This document shows, one piece after another, positions 6,051 to 6,502 of a stretch of DNA of 6,502 nucleotides. The translations under genes and the position numbers were made by a program. The notes beneath the pieces were generated by a model. That model did no database searches and had not been told where the DNA came from. It worked only from the letters and a program-made list of their open reading frames with translations. The stretch covers positions 1 to 6,502 of the forward strand of contig CASFRQ010000085.1 of assembly GCA_949296785.1 (NCBI GenBank), given 5' to 3'. Positions within the stretch are counted from its first letter, which is position 1. Each line of letters opens with the position of its first letter. This stretch comes from an uncultured Alphaproteobacteria bacterium (GTDB taxonomy: Bacteria > Pseudomonadota > Alphaproteobacteria > CASFRQ01 > SAAU01).

Positions 6051-6502
6051 TGAAAGAAAAATTATCGTTTCAAGTTTTACATCCTAAGACCATCCTTCTG
6101 GTCGGCATGATGGGCAGCGGAAAAACCTCCGTCGGACGGTTGCTCGCCCGTTTTTTAAACCTTCCTTTTGTAGACAGTGACAAAGAGATTGAGAAAGTTT
6201 CCCACTGTTCCATTTCCGATTTGTTCGCCTGTTATGGGGAGGAAGAATTTCGCAAAGGGGAAGAACGCGTCATGGAACGCTTGATGAAAGGGGCTCCGTG
6301 CGTTTTGTCTTCCGGCGGCGGTGCTTTTTTATCCGCGCGGACAAGAGAGCTTTCAAAAGAACATACCCTATCTATCTGGATTAAGGCGGACGCAGATGTT
6401 CTGGCTGCGCGGACGCAGGGAAAAAAACATCGGCCCCTCATCCCGGCCGAAGACAATAAAAAAGCCATTCAAAAACTGATTGAAAAAAGCTACCCTCTTT
6501 AC
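6050..6502 (+). CDS. aroK: Shikimate kinase AroK, partial at right edge
   Basis: AroK phosphorylates shikimate at the 3-hydroxyl with ATP in the chorismate pathway, in the cytoplasm. The 151 codons visible cover most of a protein usually of 170-200 residues. Walker A is GMMGSGKT (residues 19-26, Lys25). The shikimate-binding FVDSD follows at 40-44. Arg68 lies in EEEFRKGE and the glycine loop is SGGGAF (88-93). The lid arginine is Arg128 in HRPL. The terminal motif normally written R-x-P-x-Y reads SYPLY (147-151), with Ser in place of the usual Arg. No Shine-Dalgarno is visible before the ATG, but the next in-frame ATGs lie inside Walker A, so this start is the only reasonable one. The gene is divergent from the minus-strand set. 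An aroB downstream is common in alphaproteobacteria but is outside the window. Confidence 0.92.
   Translation, partial: MKEKLSFQVLHPKTILLVGMMGSGKTSVGRLLARFLNLPFVDSDKEIEKVSHCSISDLFACYGEEEFRKGEERVMERLMKGAPCVLSSGGGAFLSARTRELSKEHTLSIWIKADADVLAARTQGKKHRPLIPAEDNKKAIQKLIEKSYPLY

Noticed and set aside
6232..6468. 78-codon minus-strand frame inside aroK
   Set aside because: It is antisense to the conserved core of shikimate kinase and has no independent support.

Overview
The window reads as chromosomal DNA of a Gram-negative bacterium, most likely an uncultured alphaproteobacterium. The permease at the left resembles alphaproteobacterial LptF, LptD and XerD lie in an alphaproteobacterial-type context, and xerD and aroK are divergent across a conserved-looking hypothetical gene. 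Base composition is moderately AT-leaning with many A and T runs. No tRNA, rRNA, CRISPR array, insertion sequence or phage gene was seen. Assignment below class level is not supported.

Layout from right to left. At 6050-6502 (+) is the 5' part of aroK (shikimate kinase), which runs off the right edge. Everything else is on the minus strand: a 48-codon single-pass membrane protein (5829-5975), a 712-aa exported helix-rich protein of unknown function (3611-5749), the tyrosine recombinase XerD (2489-3472), and, 4 nt after xerD, one very long open frame (1-2484) that runs off the left edge. A strong sigma70-type promoter (TTGACA-N17-TAAAAT, 6022-6050) drives the minus-strand set. A second promoter-like pair facing it (TGGACA-N17-TATGAT, 5985-6013) would drive aroK, so the two overlap face to face. 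A weaker promoter candidate precedes xerD.

The main discovery is the 1-2484 frame. I checked every codon: 828 consecutive sense codons join a complete six-TM LptF-type permease of the lipopolysaccharide exporter (residues 1 to about 360) to the N-terminal 455 residues of LptD, the outer-membrane LPS translocon (residues 374 onward). No lptG lies between them, although lptF-lptG-lptD is the common alphaproteobacterial order. The join looks exactly like an LptD signal peptide beginning at Met374, with two VPA signal-peptidase sites, placed after the cytoplasmic C-terminus of LptF. Topology would therefore allow a polyprotein cut into an inner-membrane and an outer-membrane component. Removing a single T from the T6 run just before Met374 would turn the fusion into two genes overlapping by ATGA. 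The fusion may thus be real and recent, be modulated by slippage, or be a one-base sequence error, and all three can be tested.

Functionally the minus-strand set mixes envelope biogenesis (LPS export and two membrane or exported proteins of unknown role) with chromosome dimer resolution (XerD). AroK opens a divergent aromatic amino acid unit, presumably followed by aroB beyond the window.
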